In this document: one piece after another, positions 8,528 to 20,816 of the stretch
How positions within the stretch are numbered: the stretch's first letter is position 1
Layout of the letters: the number at the start of each line of letters is the position of its first letter
DNA from: Palsa-504 sp963767565
GTDB lineage: Bacteria > Actinomycetota > Actinomycetes > Streptosporangiales > Streptosporangiaceae
Assembly: GCA_963767565.1 (NCBI GenBank)
Contig: CAVYEG010000003.1
Span: 62,001 to 126,000, forward strand
Reading direction: 5' to 3'
Length of the DNA stretch: 64,000 bases
The notes under the pieces: model-generated
Database searches by the model: none
The model's input: the letters and a program-made list of their open reading frames with translations, nothing else
What the model was told of the DNA's origin: nothing
Program-made: the position numbers and the translations under genes

Positions 8528-9691
8528 ATGAGCACCAAGGACTTCCTCGAGAAGGATTACTACAAGGCCCTGGGGGTCGCCAAGACGGCCAAGCCGGCCG
8601 AGATCAAGGCGGCCTACCGCAAGCTGGCCCGTAAGTACCACCCGGACGCGAACAAGGGGGACTCCGCCGCCGAGGAGCGGTTCAAGGAGATCTCTGAGGC
8701 GTACTCGGTGCTGTCCGACGACAAGCGGCGCAAGGAGTACGACGAGGCGCGCTCGCTGTTCGGCGGCGGCAGCTTCCGGGTGCCGACCGGCAACCGGCCG
8801 GGCGGCGGCGGGTTCAACTTCGACCTGGGCGACCTGTTCGGCAACACCGGGGACGCCAGCGGCGGCCTGGGCGACCTGCTGGGCGGCGTGTTCAACCGCG
8901 GCAACCGCACCACGGCCCAGAACCGGCCGCGCCGGGGCGCCGACGTGGAGACCGAGACCACGCTGACCTTCGGCGACTCGATCGAGGGCACCACGGTGGC
9001 ACTGCGGCTGACCGGCGAGGGCCCGTGCCCGACGTGCCGCGGTACCGGCGCCAAGGCCGGCACCGTGCCCCGGGTCTGTCCCGTCTGCGACGGGACCGGC
9101 CAGTCGAGCCGCAACCTCGGCTCGTTCGGGATCAGCGAGCCGTGCAAGGAGTGCCGCGGCCGCGGCCTGGTCGTGGACGACCCGTGCCCGGCCTGCACGG
9201 GCAGCGGCCGGGCCATGAGCTCGCGGACCATCCAGTCGCGCATCCCGGCCGGGGTGGCCGACGGGCAGCGGATCAAGATCGCGGGCAAGGGCGCGCCCGG
9301 CGAGCGCGGCGGACCGGCGGGCGACCTGTACGTCCGGGTGCACGTCAAGCCGCACCAGGTGTTCGGCCGGTCCGGTGACAACCTCACCGTGACTGTGCCG
9401 GTGACGTTCGCCGAGCTGGCCCTGGGCGCCGAGGTCAAGGTGCCCGCGCACCGCGGCGCGCCGGTCACCGTGCGGATCCCGCCGGGCACCGCGAACGGCA
9501 GCAAGTTCAGGGTCTCGGGCAAGGGGGTCCGCCGCAAGGACGGGACCACCGGCGCCCTGATCGTCACCGTCGAGGTTCAGGTCCCGCAGGACCTGAACGG
9601 CAAGGCCCGCAGCGCCATCGAGGACCTGCGGGAGGCGACCGCCGGGGCGGACCCGCGCGAGGGACTCCTCGAGCGGGCCAGAGAGGCCTGA
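8528..9691 (+). CDS. dnaJ: Chaperone DnaJ (Hsp40, type I)
   Basis: Co-chaperone that delivers clients to DnaK and stimulates its ATPase. The product is 387 residues. The J domain (about 10-75) contains YHPD with the essential HPD triad. A Gly/Phe-rich linker (about 78-130) follows. The zinc region has four CxxCxGxG repeats: CPTCRGTG, CPVCDGTG, CKECRGRG and CPACTGSG. The C-terminal client-binding domains follow (RIPAGVADGQRIKIAGKGAPG). Third gene of the HspR operon, 6-15 bp before hspR. Confidence 0.96.
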   Translation: MSTKDFLEKDYYKALGVAKTAKPAEIKAAYRKLARKYHPDANKGDSAAEERFKEISEAYSVLSDDKRRKEYDEARSLFGGGSFRVPTGNRPGGGGFNFDLGDLFGNTGDASGGLGDLLGGVFNRGNRTTAQNRPRRGADVETETTLTFGDSIEGTTVALRLTGEGPCPTCRGTGAKAGTVPRVCPVCDGTGQSSRNLGSFGISEPCKECRGRGLVVDDPCPACTGSGRAMSSRTIQSRIPAGVADGQRIKIAGKGAPGERGGPAGDLYVRVHVKPHQVFGRSGDNLTVTVPVTFAELALGAEVKVPAHRGAPVTVRIPPGTANGSKFRVSGKGVRRKDGTTGALIVTVEVQVPQDLNGKARSAIEDLREATAGADPREGLLERAREA

Positions 9692-9706
9692 GAGGAGATG
9701 ACCTAC

Positions 9707-10192
9707 ATGACGAGTCCATACGAGCCATCGGATGACCTGCCCGTCTACGTCATCTCCGTGGCCGCCCAGCTGTCCGGCATGCACCCGCAGACGCTACGTG
9801 AATACGAGCGGCGCGGCCTGGTGTCGCCGGGCCGCAGCGGCGGCGGCGGGCGGCGTTACTCGATGCAGGACATCCTGGCCCTGCGCGAGATCCAGCGGCT
9901 GTCCCGAGCGGGCGTCAAGCTGTCCGGCATCAAGCTGGTCCTGGATCAGCTCCGCGAGCTGGACCAGGCCCGGCGACTGGTCGCGGAGCTGCACGCCGAG
10001 GTCGCGCAGCTCCGCGCCGAGCTGGAATCAACCCGGGCCGTGGCGGCCCGGCTGGCCGAACTGCGCCGCAGCGGTACCGCCACCCCGTCCGGGCCACCCG
10101 GGCTGGTGCCGGTCCGCCGTGGCCGGGGAGCAATCTGGGAACCGATGGCGGGGCCGTCCGGCGGGACCGGCCAGCCCCGGACTGACAAGTAG
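9707..10192 (+). CDS. hspR: Heat-shock repressor HspR (MerR family)
   Basis: Represses the dnaK operon by binding HAIR sites with DnaK as co-repressor, as known in Streptomyces and Mycobacterium. The N-terminal winged helix-turn-helix reads YVISVAAQLSGMHPQTLREYERRGLV, then RRYSMQDILALREIQRL. A leucine-rich coiled coil follows (about 80-120) and the tail ends with the conserved RGRGAIWEP. ATG 9707 is preferred over 9698 because GAGGAG (9692-9697) leaves no room before 9698 but 9 bases before 9707. It sits between dnaJ and clpB, the usual place. Confidence 0.93.
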   Translation: MTSPYEPSDDLPVYVISVAAQLSGMHPQTLREYERRGLVSPGRSGGGGRRYSMQDILALREIQRLSRAGVKLSGIKLVLDQLRELDQARRLVAELHAEVAQLRAELESTRAVAARLAELRRSGTATPSGPPGLVPVRRGRGAIWEPMAGPSGGTGQPRTDK

Positions 10193-10193
10193 C

Positions 10194-10259
10194 TGAGCCG
10201 TCCAGTGCGGCTCATCGGAGATAACTAGCTGGGCCCCCGGCGGGACCGGGTCGGCCCAG
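10194..10259 (+). other. Two consecutive hairpins in the hspR-clpB spacer
   Basis: TGAGCCG-N7-CGGCTCA (10194-10214) and CTGGGCC-N17-GGCCCAG (10229-10259) fill the 79-bp gap. Neither has a T tract and no HAIR site is present, so clpB is probably co-transcribed with possible partial attenuation. Confidence 0.5.
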
Positions 10260-10271
10260 AGGAGATAAGTA

Positions 10272-12911
<2,640 letters not shown>

Positions 12912-12923
12912 CTAGCCGGCGCG

Positions 12924-12977
12924 AAGGGCCGGGCCGTGCCGGCGGGAGTCAGACTCCCGCCGCGGGCCCGGCCTTTC
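12924..12977. terminator. Bidirectional terminator between clpB and the convergent TPR gene
   Basis: A long GC stem, GGCCGGGCC...GGCGGGAG pairing with CTCCCGCC...GGCCCGGCC around a short loop at about 12949, is followed by CTTTCT. It also contains the stop codon of the convergent gene, so it serves both strands. Confidence 0.75.
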
Positions 12978-13521
12978 TGCTGTCCAGCAGCTTGTCGTAG
13001 TCGTCTTCGGGCAGGCCGAGGTCGACGCGCAGGCGGAACCGCAGCCGGAGCAGCAGCTGCAGCTCGTCCTGCTCGTCGCCGCGCAGGCAGGCGTCCACGC
13101 CCGCGGTGGCCCAGTCCAGCGCGCCGGCCAGGTCGCCCTGCTCGGTGAGCAGCTCGGCCACCAGGTCGCAGGTCCGGGCCACGGACCGGCTGCCGGACTC
13201 GCTCAGCTCGCGGAGCAGGGACTCGGCCTCGGCGGGCCGGCCCAGCGCGAACATGGCGCGGGCCAGCGGCACCCGGGGGTCGTCGAACGTGGCACCCCGG
13301 TCGGCGATCGCCTTGCGGAACTCGTCCGCGGCCGGCTCGGGCTCGTCGGCCTGCAGCCACTGCTCGCCCGCCCGCATGTGGGCCTCGGCCCGGGACATGC
13401 CGCCCGGCGAGGCCTGCACGGCCAGGCGGCTCATCCGCACCGCGGCCCGTCTGTGGTTACCAGTCCGGGCAGCATTAACCTCGATCGCGTCGAACAACTC
13501 GCCGGACAGCGCTACCACCAC
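12949..13521 (-). CDS. TPR-like repeat protein, function unknown
   Basis: A 190-residue all-helical protein without signal or membrane segment. Alternating Ala/Leu/Gly-rich helices such as AEAHMRAGEQWLQADEPEPA and ALFRELS-like pairs match tetratricopeptide-type repeats, which mediate protein-protein contact. The C terminus contains LLLRLRFRLRVDLGLPEDDYD. The start is the first of two tandem GTG codons; the ribosome site is weak, so an internal ATG is possible. Divergent small hypothetical proteins of this kind lie near clpB in other actinobacteria. Partner unknown. Confidence 0.65.
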   Translation of the reverse strand: MVVALSGELFDAIEVNAARTGNHRRAAVRMSRLAVQASPGGMSRAEAHMRAGEQWLQADEPEPAADEFRKAIADRGATFDDPRVPLARAMFALGRPAEAESLLRELSESGSRSVARTCDLVAELLTEQGDLAGALDWATAGVDACLRGDEQDELQLLLRLRFRLRVDLGLPEDDYDKLLDSRKAGPAAGV

Positions 13522-13582
13522 GTTTCAGAACCTACCCGCCCGGGTCATGCACAATCGGTGTGCTCGCGGTTTTACCGGTTAG

Positions 13583-15073
13583 TTACCGACGGGTACGCTC
13601 TAGCGCGTCCCAGAAGCCGCGGCGCAGTGCGTGCCTGACCTCATCGTGCAGCAGGAAGTCGATGGGCAGCGCCGAGCCCTGCAGCAGCCGGGCCTCCAGA
13701 TCGGACGGCATCCGCGGCTTGCGGGCCAGCACCGCCTCCAGCCACAGCGCGGGGGCGTCCCTGGCCACCGACGCGCCGAACTCCTGGCCCTCCTCGTGGG
13801 CGGCCTGCACCGCCTCGGACAGCGACACCCCGCCCGAGGCGTATCCGGGCGGCGCGGACGTCACGACCGGCTGCGGCCCCGAGTAGGGGGCGCTGCGGGC
13901 CGATCCCTGGCCCAGCCCGACGTGCTGGCCCGACGGCGGCGTGCCGCCCACCGGTCCCACCGGTCCCATCGGGCCCTGGCTGGGCGCCCGCGACGGCAGC
14001 CGCCGCAGCTGCCCGGGGGCAGACTGGGCCGTATCCGTCCCGGCCAGGCCGGACACTCCGGCCAGCCCCGAGATCCCCGGCACCGCCTCCGGCACACCCG
14101 GCTGGTAACCGGGCGCGTCCTCGACGACGCGGGGCCGGCTGGGCTGGTTCGCTGTCCCGGCGTCCTGCCGTTCCTGGCGGCCCCGGCCGGCCGGGGCCGG
14201 CGCGGCGTAGACGTCCGCCCGCCCGGCCGGCTGCGCCTCGCCGTTGACGGCCGGAACCGGCCGGTCGTCGCGAGACCGGTCGTCGCGGGACCGGTCCTCG
14301 CGGGCCGGCCGGTCGTCGCGGGAGCGGTCGTCCCGGCTGGGCGCCCGGGGCAGCTGCAGCGCGGGCCGCTGGTACTCCGCAACCACGGGCGCGGTGTAGA
14401 TGGACGGCGGGGCGTGGTTGGCCCCCGCGGGCAGCGGCTGGTAGGAGCCAGCGGCGGCTGGCGCGTGGCCGTTGGCCAAGGTCCGTCCCGGGACCCGGTC
14501 CGCGTCTTCCGGCTCGTCCGGCCGTGCGGGCTCGGCCCCGGCGATGAGCTCCACGTAAGACCGCAGCTGCTCGCCGCCGATCTCGATGATGTCGTCGGAT
14601 TCCTGGCGCAGGGCGCGGGAGATGGTCCAGTTGCCGTCCACGGCGATGTGCACCAAGGTGACCCGCAGGCCCAGGTCCTGCACGTCGGCGATGACCTGGG
14701 CCAGGTCCTCTTCCGCGCTGATGACCAGCGCGTCGGTGATGGCGTTGTTGCGGGCCAGCGTGGTCAGGTCCCGGTGGATCTCGGTTTCCACGCCCTCCCG
14801 GCGCCCGGGCCGGATCTTCGCCACCCGCAGCTTGATGCCGGGCAGGTCGGCCAGGGCGTCCTGTTCGGCGGTACGGCGCCCGTCGACCGTGGCCTCGTAC
14901 CAGTAGCAGCGCAGCAGCGGCAGGCCGGTCCGCTCCCGGGCCAGCCCGCCCAGGAGCTGCAGCAGCCCCTCGTAATCCCAGGTGACCGATTCGCCGCGGC
15001 GAGTCCCGTGCACGGCCATGGCACCATCCGCGAGCACGTAGCTTGCGTCTACGAACAGCGCGCAGCGATCCAC
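13583..15073 (-). CDS. NYN (PIN-like) domain protein with a long low-complexity tail
   Basis: Probable RNA-processing nuclease. The N terminus CALFVDASYVLADGAM carries the first catalytic Asp of NYN domains; DALVISAEEDLAQVIADVQD and VTLVHIA complete the fold (residues about 1-170). The middle is Pro/Ala-rich and disordered, including a run of RDDRSRDDRPARED-type repeats (DNA about 14265-14335) that may bind RNA. A conserved C-terminal helical part (LEARLLQGSALPIDFLLHDEVR) follows. The GTG at 15073 is chosen over the longer frame because homology begins there. Divergent from pyrE. Confidence 0.75.
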   Translation of the reverse strand: MDRCALFVDASYVLADGAMAVHGTRRGESVTWDYEGLLQLLGGLARERTGLPLLRCYWYEATVDGRRTAEQDALADLPGIKLRVAKIRPGRREGVETEIHRDLTTLARNNAITDALVISAEEDLAQVIADVQDLGLRVTLVHIAVDGNWTISRALRQESDDIIEIGGEQLRSYVELIAGAEPARPDEPEDADRVPGRTLANGHAPAAAGSYQPLPAGANHAPPSIYTAPVVAEYQRPALQLPRAPSRDDRSRDDRPAREDRSRDDRSRDDRPVPAVNGEAQPAGRADVYAAPAPAGRGRQERQDAGTANQPSRPRVVEDAPGYQPGVPEAVPGISGLAGVSGLAGTDTAQSAPGQLRRLPSRAPSQGPMGPVGPVGGTPPSGQHVGLGQGSARSAPYSGPQPVVTSAPPGYASGGVSLSEAVQAAHEEGQEFGASVARDAPALWLEAVLARKPRMPSDLEARLLQGSALPIDFLLHDEVRHALRRGFWDALERTRR

Positions 15074-15270
15074 GGCCCTACCGTCCTTCCCTCTGCGCCG
15101 CACCGGCCGCGCAGTACCCACGGCACAGTGGCCAGCTTTCGCCGGTCCGATCCGGACCTGACGACTCTAAGCGTAGTGAAGTAGCCTTCTCCGGGATGCC
15201 TTTCCGCGCATTCCCGCTGCCTGGAGGGACGCGGGCGGCAAATCGGCCCTTTGTAGGAAGGATCGCAGCC

Positions 15271-15804
15271 GTGAGCGACCGGACCGAACTGCTCGCGGCG
15301 ATCAAGGCCCAGGCCGTCATCCACGGTGACTTCATCCTCTCCTCGGGCCAGCGGGCCGACTTCTACGTCGACCTGCGCCGGGTACTGCTCGACGGGCGGC
15401 TGGCGCCGCTGGCGGGCCGCGTCATGCTCGACCTGTCCTGGGATCTGGGCTACGACGCGGCCGGCGGGCTGACCCTGGGCGCCGACCCGGTCGCCACCGC
15501 GATGATGCACGCGGCCGCGGCCCGCGGCACGCCCATCGACGCGTTCGTGGTGCGGAAGGCCGAGAAGGTGCACGGCCTGCAGCGCCGCATCGAGGGGCCC
15601 GAGGTGGCCGGGCGGCGGGTGCTCGCGGTCGAGGACACCTCCACCACCGGCGCTTCCGCGCTGACCGCGGTGGACGCGCTGCGGGCGGCCGGCGCCGAGG
15701 TAGCCGGCGTGGCCGTGCTGGTAGACCGGGGCGCGCGGGAGCATGTGACCGGGCGGGGGCTGACCTACCGGGCCGCCTACGACCGCTCAGATCTCGGCAT
15801 CTGA
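15271..15804 (+). CDS. pyrE: Orotate phosphoribosyltransferase
   Basis: Adds PRPP to orotate to form OMP in pyrimidine synthesis. The product is 177 residues from GTG 15271, preceded by AGGAAGGA. The substrate region GDFILSSGQRADFYVDLRRV and the PRPP motif VLAVEDTSTTGASALTAVDAL are clear. The frame is open upstream to 15043, but homology and the ribosome site favour this start. Isolated from other pyr genes here, as is common in actinobacteria. Confidence 0.93.
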   Translation: MSDRTELLAAIKAQAVIHGDFILSSGQRADFYVDLRRVLLDGRLAPLAGRVMLDLSWDLGYDAAGGLTLGADPVATAMMHAAAARGTPIDAFVVRKAEKVHGLQRRIEGPEVAGRRVLAVEDTSTTGASALTAVDALRAAGAEVAGVAVLVDRGAREHVTGRGLTYRAAYDRSDLGI

Positions 15805-16522
15805 CCGGTGCTTCCCGGGTGACCTGGTGGCCGCCGCCGGGCCTGCCGGGCCGGCATCGGCCGCCGGGGCGCCGCCGGCCGCCGGGGCGCCTGGCCGCTG
15901 GGGTGCCGCCGGCCGCCGGGACCGCTGCGGCCTGCGCCGACTCGCGCCGGAACTGGCGCAGCCGGTACACCACGAAGCCGGCGATGGCGATGACCACGAT
16001 CGCGACCAGGATGTAGGTGGCGATGGTCAGGCCGTGGTTGATGCTCCCCCAGGCATGGCCGACTTCGTAGCCGATCACGGAAAGCACGGTCGCGTAGATG
16101 ACCGTGCCGATCAGGCTGAGCACCCCGAACCGGGCCGCCGGGATCCGGACCAGGCCCGCCACGATCGAGGTGAAGGCCCGGATGAAGGGCAGCATGCGAC
16201 CCACCGGAACGGCCCAGGCGCCGCGCCCGGCCAGGAACCGCTCGGCCCGCTCGACATCGGACTGGGTGACCAGCACGTAGCGGCCCAGCTTGGCCACCAG
16301 CGGCTTGCCGCCCAGCCGGCCGACCGCGTACGAGGCATAGGAGCCGGCCAGTTCGGCCAGGGAGCCGATGATGATGACCAGGACGAGGTTAAGATGCCCC
16401 TGGTAGGCGAGCACACCGGCAAACCCGAACGTGACCTCGGATGAGATCGGGATGCACGCCGCCTCCAAGAAGCCGAACAAGATGAGCGCAGCGTAACCCG
16501 CCGACGTGAGAAAGCTCTCCAT
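15790..16522 (-). CDS. DedA/SNARE-associated family membrane protein (C-terminal end uncertain)
   Basis: Inner-membrane protein; family members are linked to lipid flipping and envelope homeostasis. It starts at ATG 16522 (MESFLTSAGYAALILFGFLEAACIP...). Family marks include the re-entrant region EVTFGFAGVLAY, GRLGGKPLVAKLGRY, and the membrane motif GRMLPFIRAFTSIVAGL. At least four hydrophobic segments are present, the last about residues 168-192 (ATYILVAIVVIAIAGFVVYRL). The conserved part ends near 15930. The frame then enters Ala/Gly/Arg-rich repeats and stays open to 15422, antisense to pyrE. Another frame stops near 15790, so a small indel in the repeats is likely and the end given is approximate. 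Confidence 0.8.
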
Positions 16523-16637
16523 GGCTTCACTTTGTACCGCATGGCCGGCACCGGCCGGTGCATCTTCATGCTCGCTTCATGTCTAGGCTGGGGACAGGCC
16601 CAGCTGATAAGGCACTGTCCAAAGGGAGTCATTCGCC

Positions 16638-17660
16638 ATGCCTATCGCGACCCCAGAGGTCTACGCGCAGATGCTCGACACCGCCAAGCAGCGCGGTTAC
16701 GCATATCCCGCCATCAACTGCACCTCCAGCCAGACGCTGAACGCCGCCCTGCGCGGGTTCGCCGACGCCGGCAGCGACGGGATCGTCCAGATCTCGACCG
16801 GCGGCGCGGAATACCTGTCGGGCTCGTTGGTCAAGGACATGGTGGTCGGCGCGTCGGCGCTGGCCGAGTTCGCGCACGTGATCGCGGCCCGCTACCCGAA
16901 CTACATCGCGCTGCACACCGATCACTGCCCGCAGGACAAGCTGGACACCTATATGCGACCCTTGATCGCGATCTCCGCGGAGCGCGTGCAGCGCGGCCAG
17001 GAGCCGCTGTTCCAGTCGCATATGTGGGACGGCTCGGCGGTGCCGCTCAAGGAGAACCTAGAGATCGCCACCGGACTGCTGGCCGACTGCGCGGCGGCCC
17101 GGATCATCATGGAGATGGAGATCGGGGTGGTCGGCGGCGAGGAGGACGGCGTCGTCGGCGAGATGAACGAGAAGCTGTACACCACGCCGGATGACGCGCT
17201 GGCCGTGGCCGAGGCGCTCGGGCTCGGCGAGCGGGGCCGGTACATCCTGGCCGCGACGTTCGGCAACGTCCACGGCGTCTACAAGCCCGGGCACGTCAAG
17301 CTGCGCCCCATCGTGCTCAAGGAGATCCAGGACGCGGTGGGCCAGAAGTACGGCCGGGACAAGCCGTTCGACCTGGTCTTCCACGGCGGTTCCGGCTCGG
17401 CGCTGGAAGAGATCAGGGAGGCCATCTCCTACGGCGTGGTCAAGATGAACGTGGACACCGACACCCAGTACGCGTTCACCCGGCCGATCGCGGGCCACAT
17501 GTTCACCAACTACGACGGCGTGCTCAAGGTGGACGGCGACGTGGGCAGCAAGAAGGCCTACGACCCGCGCAGCTACGGCAAGGCGGCCGAGCAGGGCATG
17601 GCGCAGCGCGTCACGCACGCCTGCGAGGACCTGCTGTCCGCCGGCCACCACCTCAGCTGA
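16638..17660 (+). CDS. fbaA: Class II fructose-bisphosphate aldolase
   Basis: Zn-dependent cleavage of fructose-1,6-bisphosphate in glycolysis and gluconeogenesis. The product is 340 residues. Metal ligands are visible in LHTDHCP (His and Asp), EMEIGVVGGEEDG (Glu), GNVHGVY (His) and FHGGSGS (His plus phosphate-binding loop). KMNVDTDTQYAFT is the substrate-binding Asn/Asp segment. AAGGGAG lies upstream of the ATG. The stop overlaps the start of the DUF3151 gene, as in related genomes. Confidence 0.96.
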   Translation: MPIATPEVYAQMLDTAKQRGYAYPAINCTSSQTLNAALRGFADAGSDGIVQISTGGAEYLSGSLVKDMVVGASALAEFAHVIAARYPNYIALHTDHCPQDKLDTYMRPLIAISAERVQRGQEPLFQSHMWDGSAVPLKENLEIATGLLADCAAARIIMEMEIGVVGGEEDGVVGEMNEKLYTTPDDALAVAEALGLGERGRYILAATFGNVHGVYKPGHVKLRPIVLKEIQDAVGQKYGRDKPFDLVFHGGSGSALEEIREAISYGVVKMNVDTDTQYAFTRPIAGHMFTNYDGVLKVDGDVGSKKAYDPRSYGKAAEQGMAQRVTHACEDLLSAGHHLS

Positions 17661-18070
17661 TGGACCGCGAGAACCTGCTGGCGGGCCTGCCAGCCACGTA
17701 CCTGCTGGAGAACGACGAGGCCGCGGCGGCGCTGGCCGCGGGCACCGATCCCGCCGAGGTCGCCGCGCGGTTCCCGGCGTATTCGGCGGCCTGGGCGGCC
17801 CTGGCCGAACGGGCCTTCGCCGCCGGCGACCCGGTCACCGCCTACGCCTACGCGCGCACCGGCTACCACCGCGGCCTGGACCAGCTGCGCCGGTCTGGCT
17901 GGCGCGGCACCGGGCCCATCCCGTGGCAGCACGAGCCGAACCGGGGCTTCCTGCGGGCCCTGCACATGCTGGGCCGGTCGGCCGGCGCCATCGGGGAGGA
18001 CGACGAGGCGGCCCGCTGCGAGCAGTTCCTGCGCGACAGCAGCCCCGCCGCCGCCGCCGCGCTCGGGTAA
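17660..18070 (+). CDS. DUF3151 domain protein
   Basis: A 136-residue cytosolic helical protein. FPAYSAAWAALAERAF, AYAYARTGYHRGLDQLRRSGWRG and the ending around GFLRALHMLGRSAGAIGE match DUF3151, an actinobacterial family usually encoded next to fba. The ATG overlaps the aldolase stop, so the two are translationally coupled. Biochemical role unknown; a link to aldolase is inferred only from constant linkage. Confidence 0.85.
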   Translation: MDRENLLAGLPATYLLENDEAAAALAAGTDPAEVAARFPAYSAAWAALAERAFAAGDPVTAYAYARTGYHRGLDQLRRSGWRGTGPIPWQHEPNRGFLRALHMLGRSAGAIGEDDEAARCEQFLRDSSPAAAAALG

Positions 18071-18183
18071 CGGGCGCGGCGGCGGCCCGTGGGCAGGCCG
18101 AGCCGGCCGGGCGGGCGTGGGACATTCCGGGCGTTCCGGGATGTCGCCGTGGGTTACCTGGGCTTATAGGGGGTAGCCTCAGA

Positions 18184-18226
18184 GCGCAAGAGCCCCTGCC
18201 GCGCTTGCGCCTGAGCGGGGGCTTCC
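18184..18226 (+). terminator. Terminator or leader structure before purA
   Basis: AGCCCC (18191-18196) pairs with GGGGCT (18218-18223), followed by TCCTTT. An overlapping stem GCGCAAG (18184-18190) / CTTGCGC (18204-18210) puts AGCCCC in its loop, so the two could exclude each other or form an H-type pseudoknot. The simple reading is the terminator of fba-DUF3151. Confidence 0.5.
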
Positions 18227-18257
18227 TTTATGCGGGTCATGGAGGGGGATGAGCCCT

Positions 18258-19547
<1,290 letters not shown>

Positions 19548-19568
19548 TCGCGCCGGTAGGCTCGCGGC

Positions 19569-20816
19569 GTGCGCATTCTCGTCATCGGCTCAGGTGGGCG
19601 CGAGCACGCCCTCGTCCGGGCGCTCAGCCACGAGGGGGCCAGCCTGCACGCCGCCCCGGGCAACCCGGGCATCGCGGCGGTCGCGGAGACCCACCCCGAG
19701 ACGGCCCCGGTCCCGGACCAGATCCTGGCCCTGGCCCGCAAGCTCGGCCCGGACCTGGTGGTCATCGGCCCGGAGGCGCCGCTGGTCGCGGGGGTGGCCG
19801 ACGCGCTGCGCGAGAACGGCCTGCCCTGCTTCGGGCCGGACGCCGCCGCCGCCCGGATCGAGGGCTCGAAGTCCTTCGCCAAGCAGGTCATGGCCGAGGC
19901 CGGGATCCCCACCGCCGCCTCGTTCACCTGCCGCACCGGCGCCGAGGCGGACCAGGCCCTGGCGCAGTTCGGGCCGCCGTACGTGGTCAAGGACGACGCC
20001 CTGGCGGCGGGCAAGGGCGTGCTGGTCAGCACGGACCGCGAGGCCGCCGCGGCGCACGCGCGGGCCTGCGGCACGGTGGTCATCGAGGAGTACCTGGACG
20101 GGCCCGAGGTGTCGCTGTTCGCCGTCACAGACGGCGTAACGGCCGTGCCGCTGCTGCCCGCCCAGGACTTCAAGCGGGCCGGCGACGGCGACCAGGGCCC
20201 GAACACCGGCGGCATGGGCGCCTACGCCCCGCTCCCCTGGGCCCCGGCGGACCTGGTCCCGCAGACGATGGCCGAGGTCGTGCAGCCCGCGGTCGACGCG
20301 CTGCGGCGCCGCGGCATGCCCTACCGCGGCCTGCTGTACGCCGGCCTGGCCCTGACCAGCGCGGGCGTCCGCGTGGTGGAGTTCAACGCGCGGTTCGGCG
20401 ACCCGGAGACCCAGGTGGTACTGGACCGGCTCGCGACCCCGCTCGGCCCCCTGCTGCACGCGGCGGCCACGGCCGACCTGGCCGGCGCGGCGGCCCTGGA
20501 ATGGCGGCCGGGCGCCGCGGTGGCGGTGGTGATCGCCGCCGACGGCTATCCCGCCGCCCCGGTCCAGGGGGACAAGATCAAGATGACGGCCGAACGATCC
20601 GGGGTGGCCGCGGCCGGCGACGCACACGCTTACCTGCTGCACGCGGGCACGGCGCGGGACGCGGACGGCCACCTGGTCTCGGCGGGCGGCCGGGTGCTGA
20701 ACGCGGTCGGGTCGGGCCCGGACGTGGCCGCGGCCCGGGCCGCGGCCTACGCGCTGGCCGGTACCGTGCAGTTGCGGGGCGGCTGGTACCGGCGGGACAT
20801 CGCCGTACGGTTGTGA
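19569..20816 (+). CDS. purD: Phosphoribosylamine-glycine ligase
   Basis: ATP-grasp enzyme making GAR in purine synthesis. The product is 415 residues from GTG 19569 (RILVIGSGGREHALV, the GARS N domain). The ATP-grasp core has YVVKDDALAAGKGVLV, VIEEYLDGPEVSLF and PLLPAQDFKRAGDGD with NTGGMGAYAP. Metal ligands lie in VEFNARFGDPETQ. The C-terminal domain ends around AAYALAGTVQLRGGWYRRDI. The stop overlaps the next GTG (GTGA), implying coupling. Confidence 0.96.
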   Translation: MRILVIGSGGREHALVRALSHEGASLHAAPGNPGIAAVAETHPETAPVPDQILALARKLGPDLVVIGPEAPLVAGVADALRENGLPCFGPDAAAARIEGSKSFAKQVMAEAGIPTAASFTCRTGAEADQALAQFGPPYVVKDDALAAGKGVLVSTDREAAAAHARACGTVVIEEYLDGPEVSLFAVTDGVTAVPLLPAQDFKRAGDGDQGPNTGGMGAYAPLPWAPADLVPQTMAEVVQPAVDALRRRGMPYRGLLYAGLALTSAGVRVVEFNARFGDPETQVVLDRLATPLGPLLHAAATADLAGAAALEWRPGAAVAVVIAADGYPAAPVQGDKIKMTAERSGVAAAGDAHAYLLHAGTARDADGHLVSAGGRVLNAVGSGPDVAAARAAAYALAGTVQLRGGWYRRDIAVRL

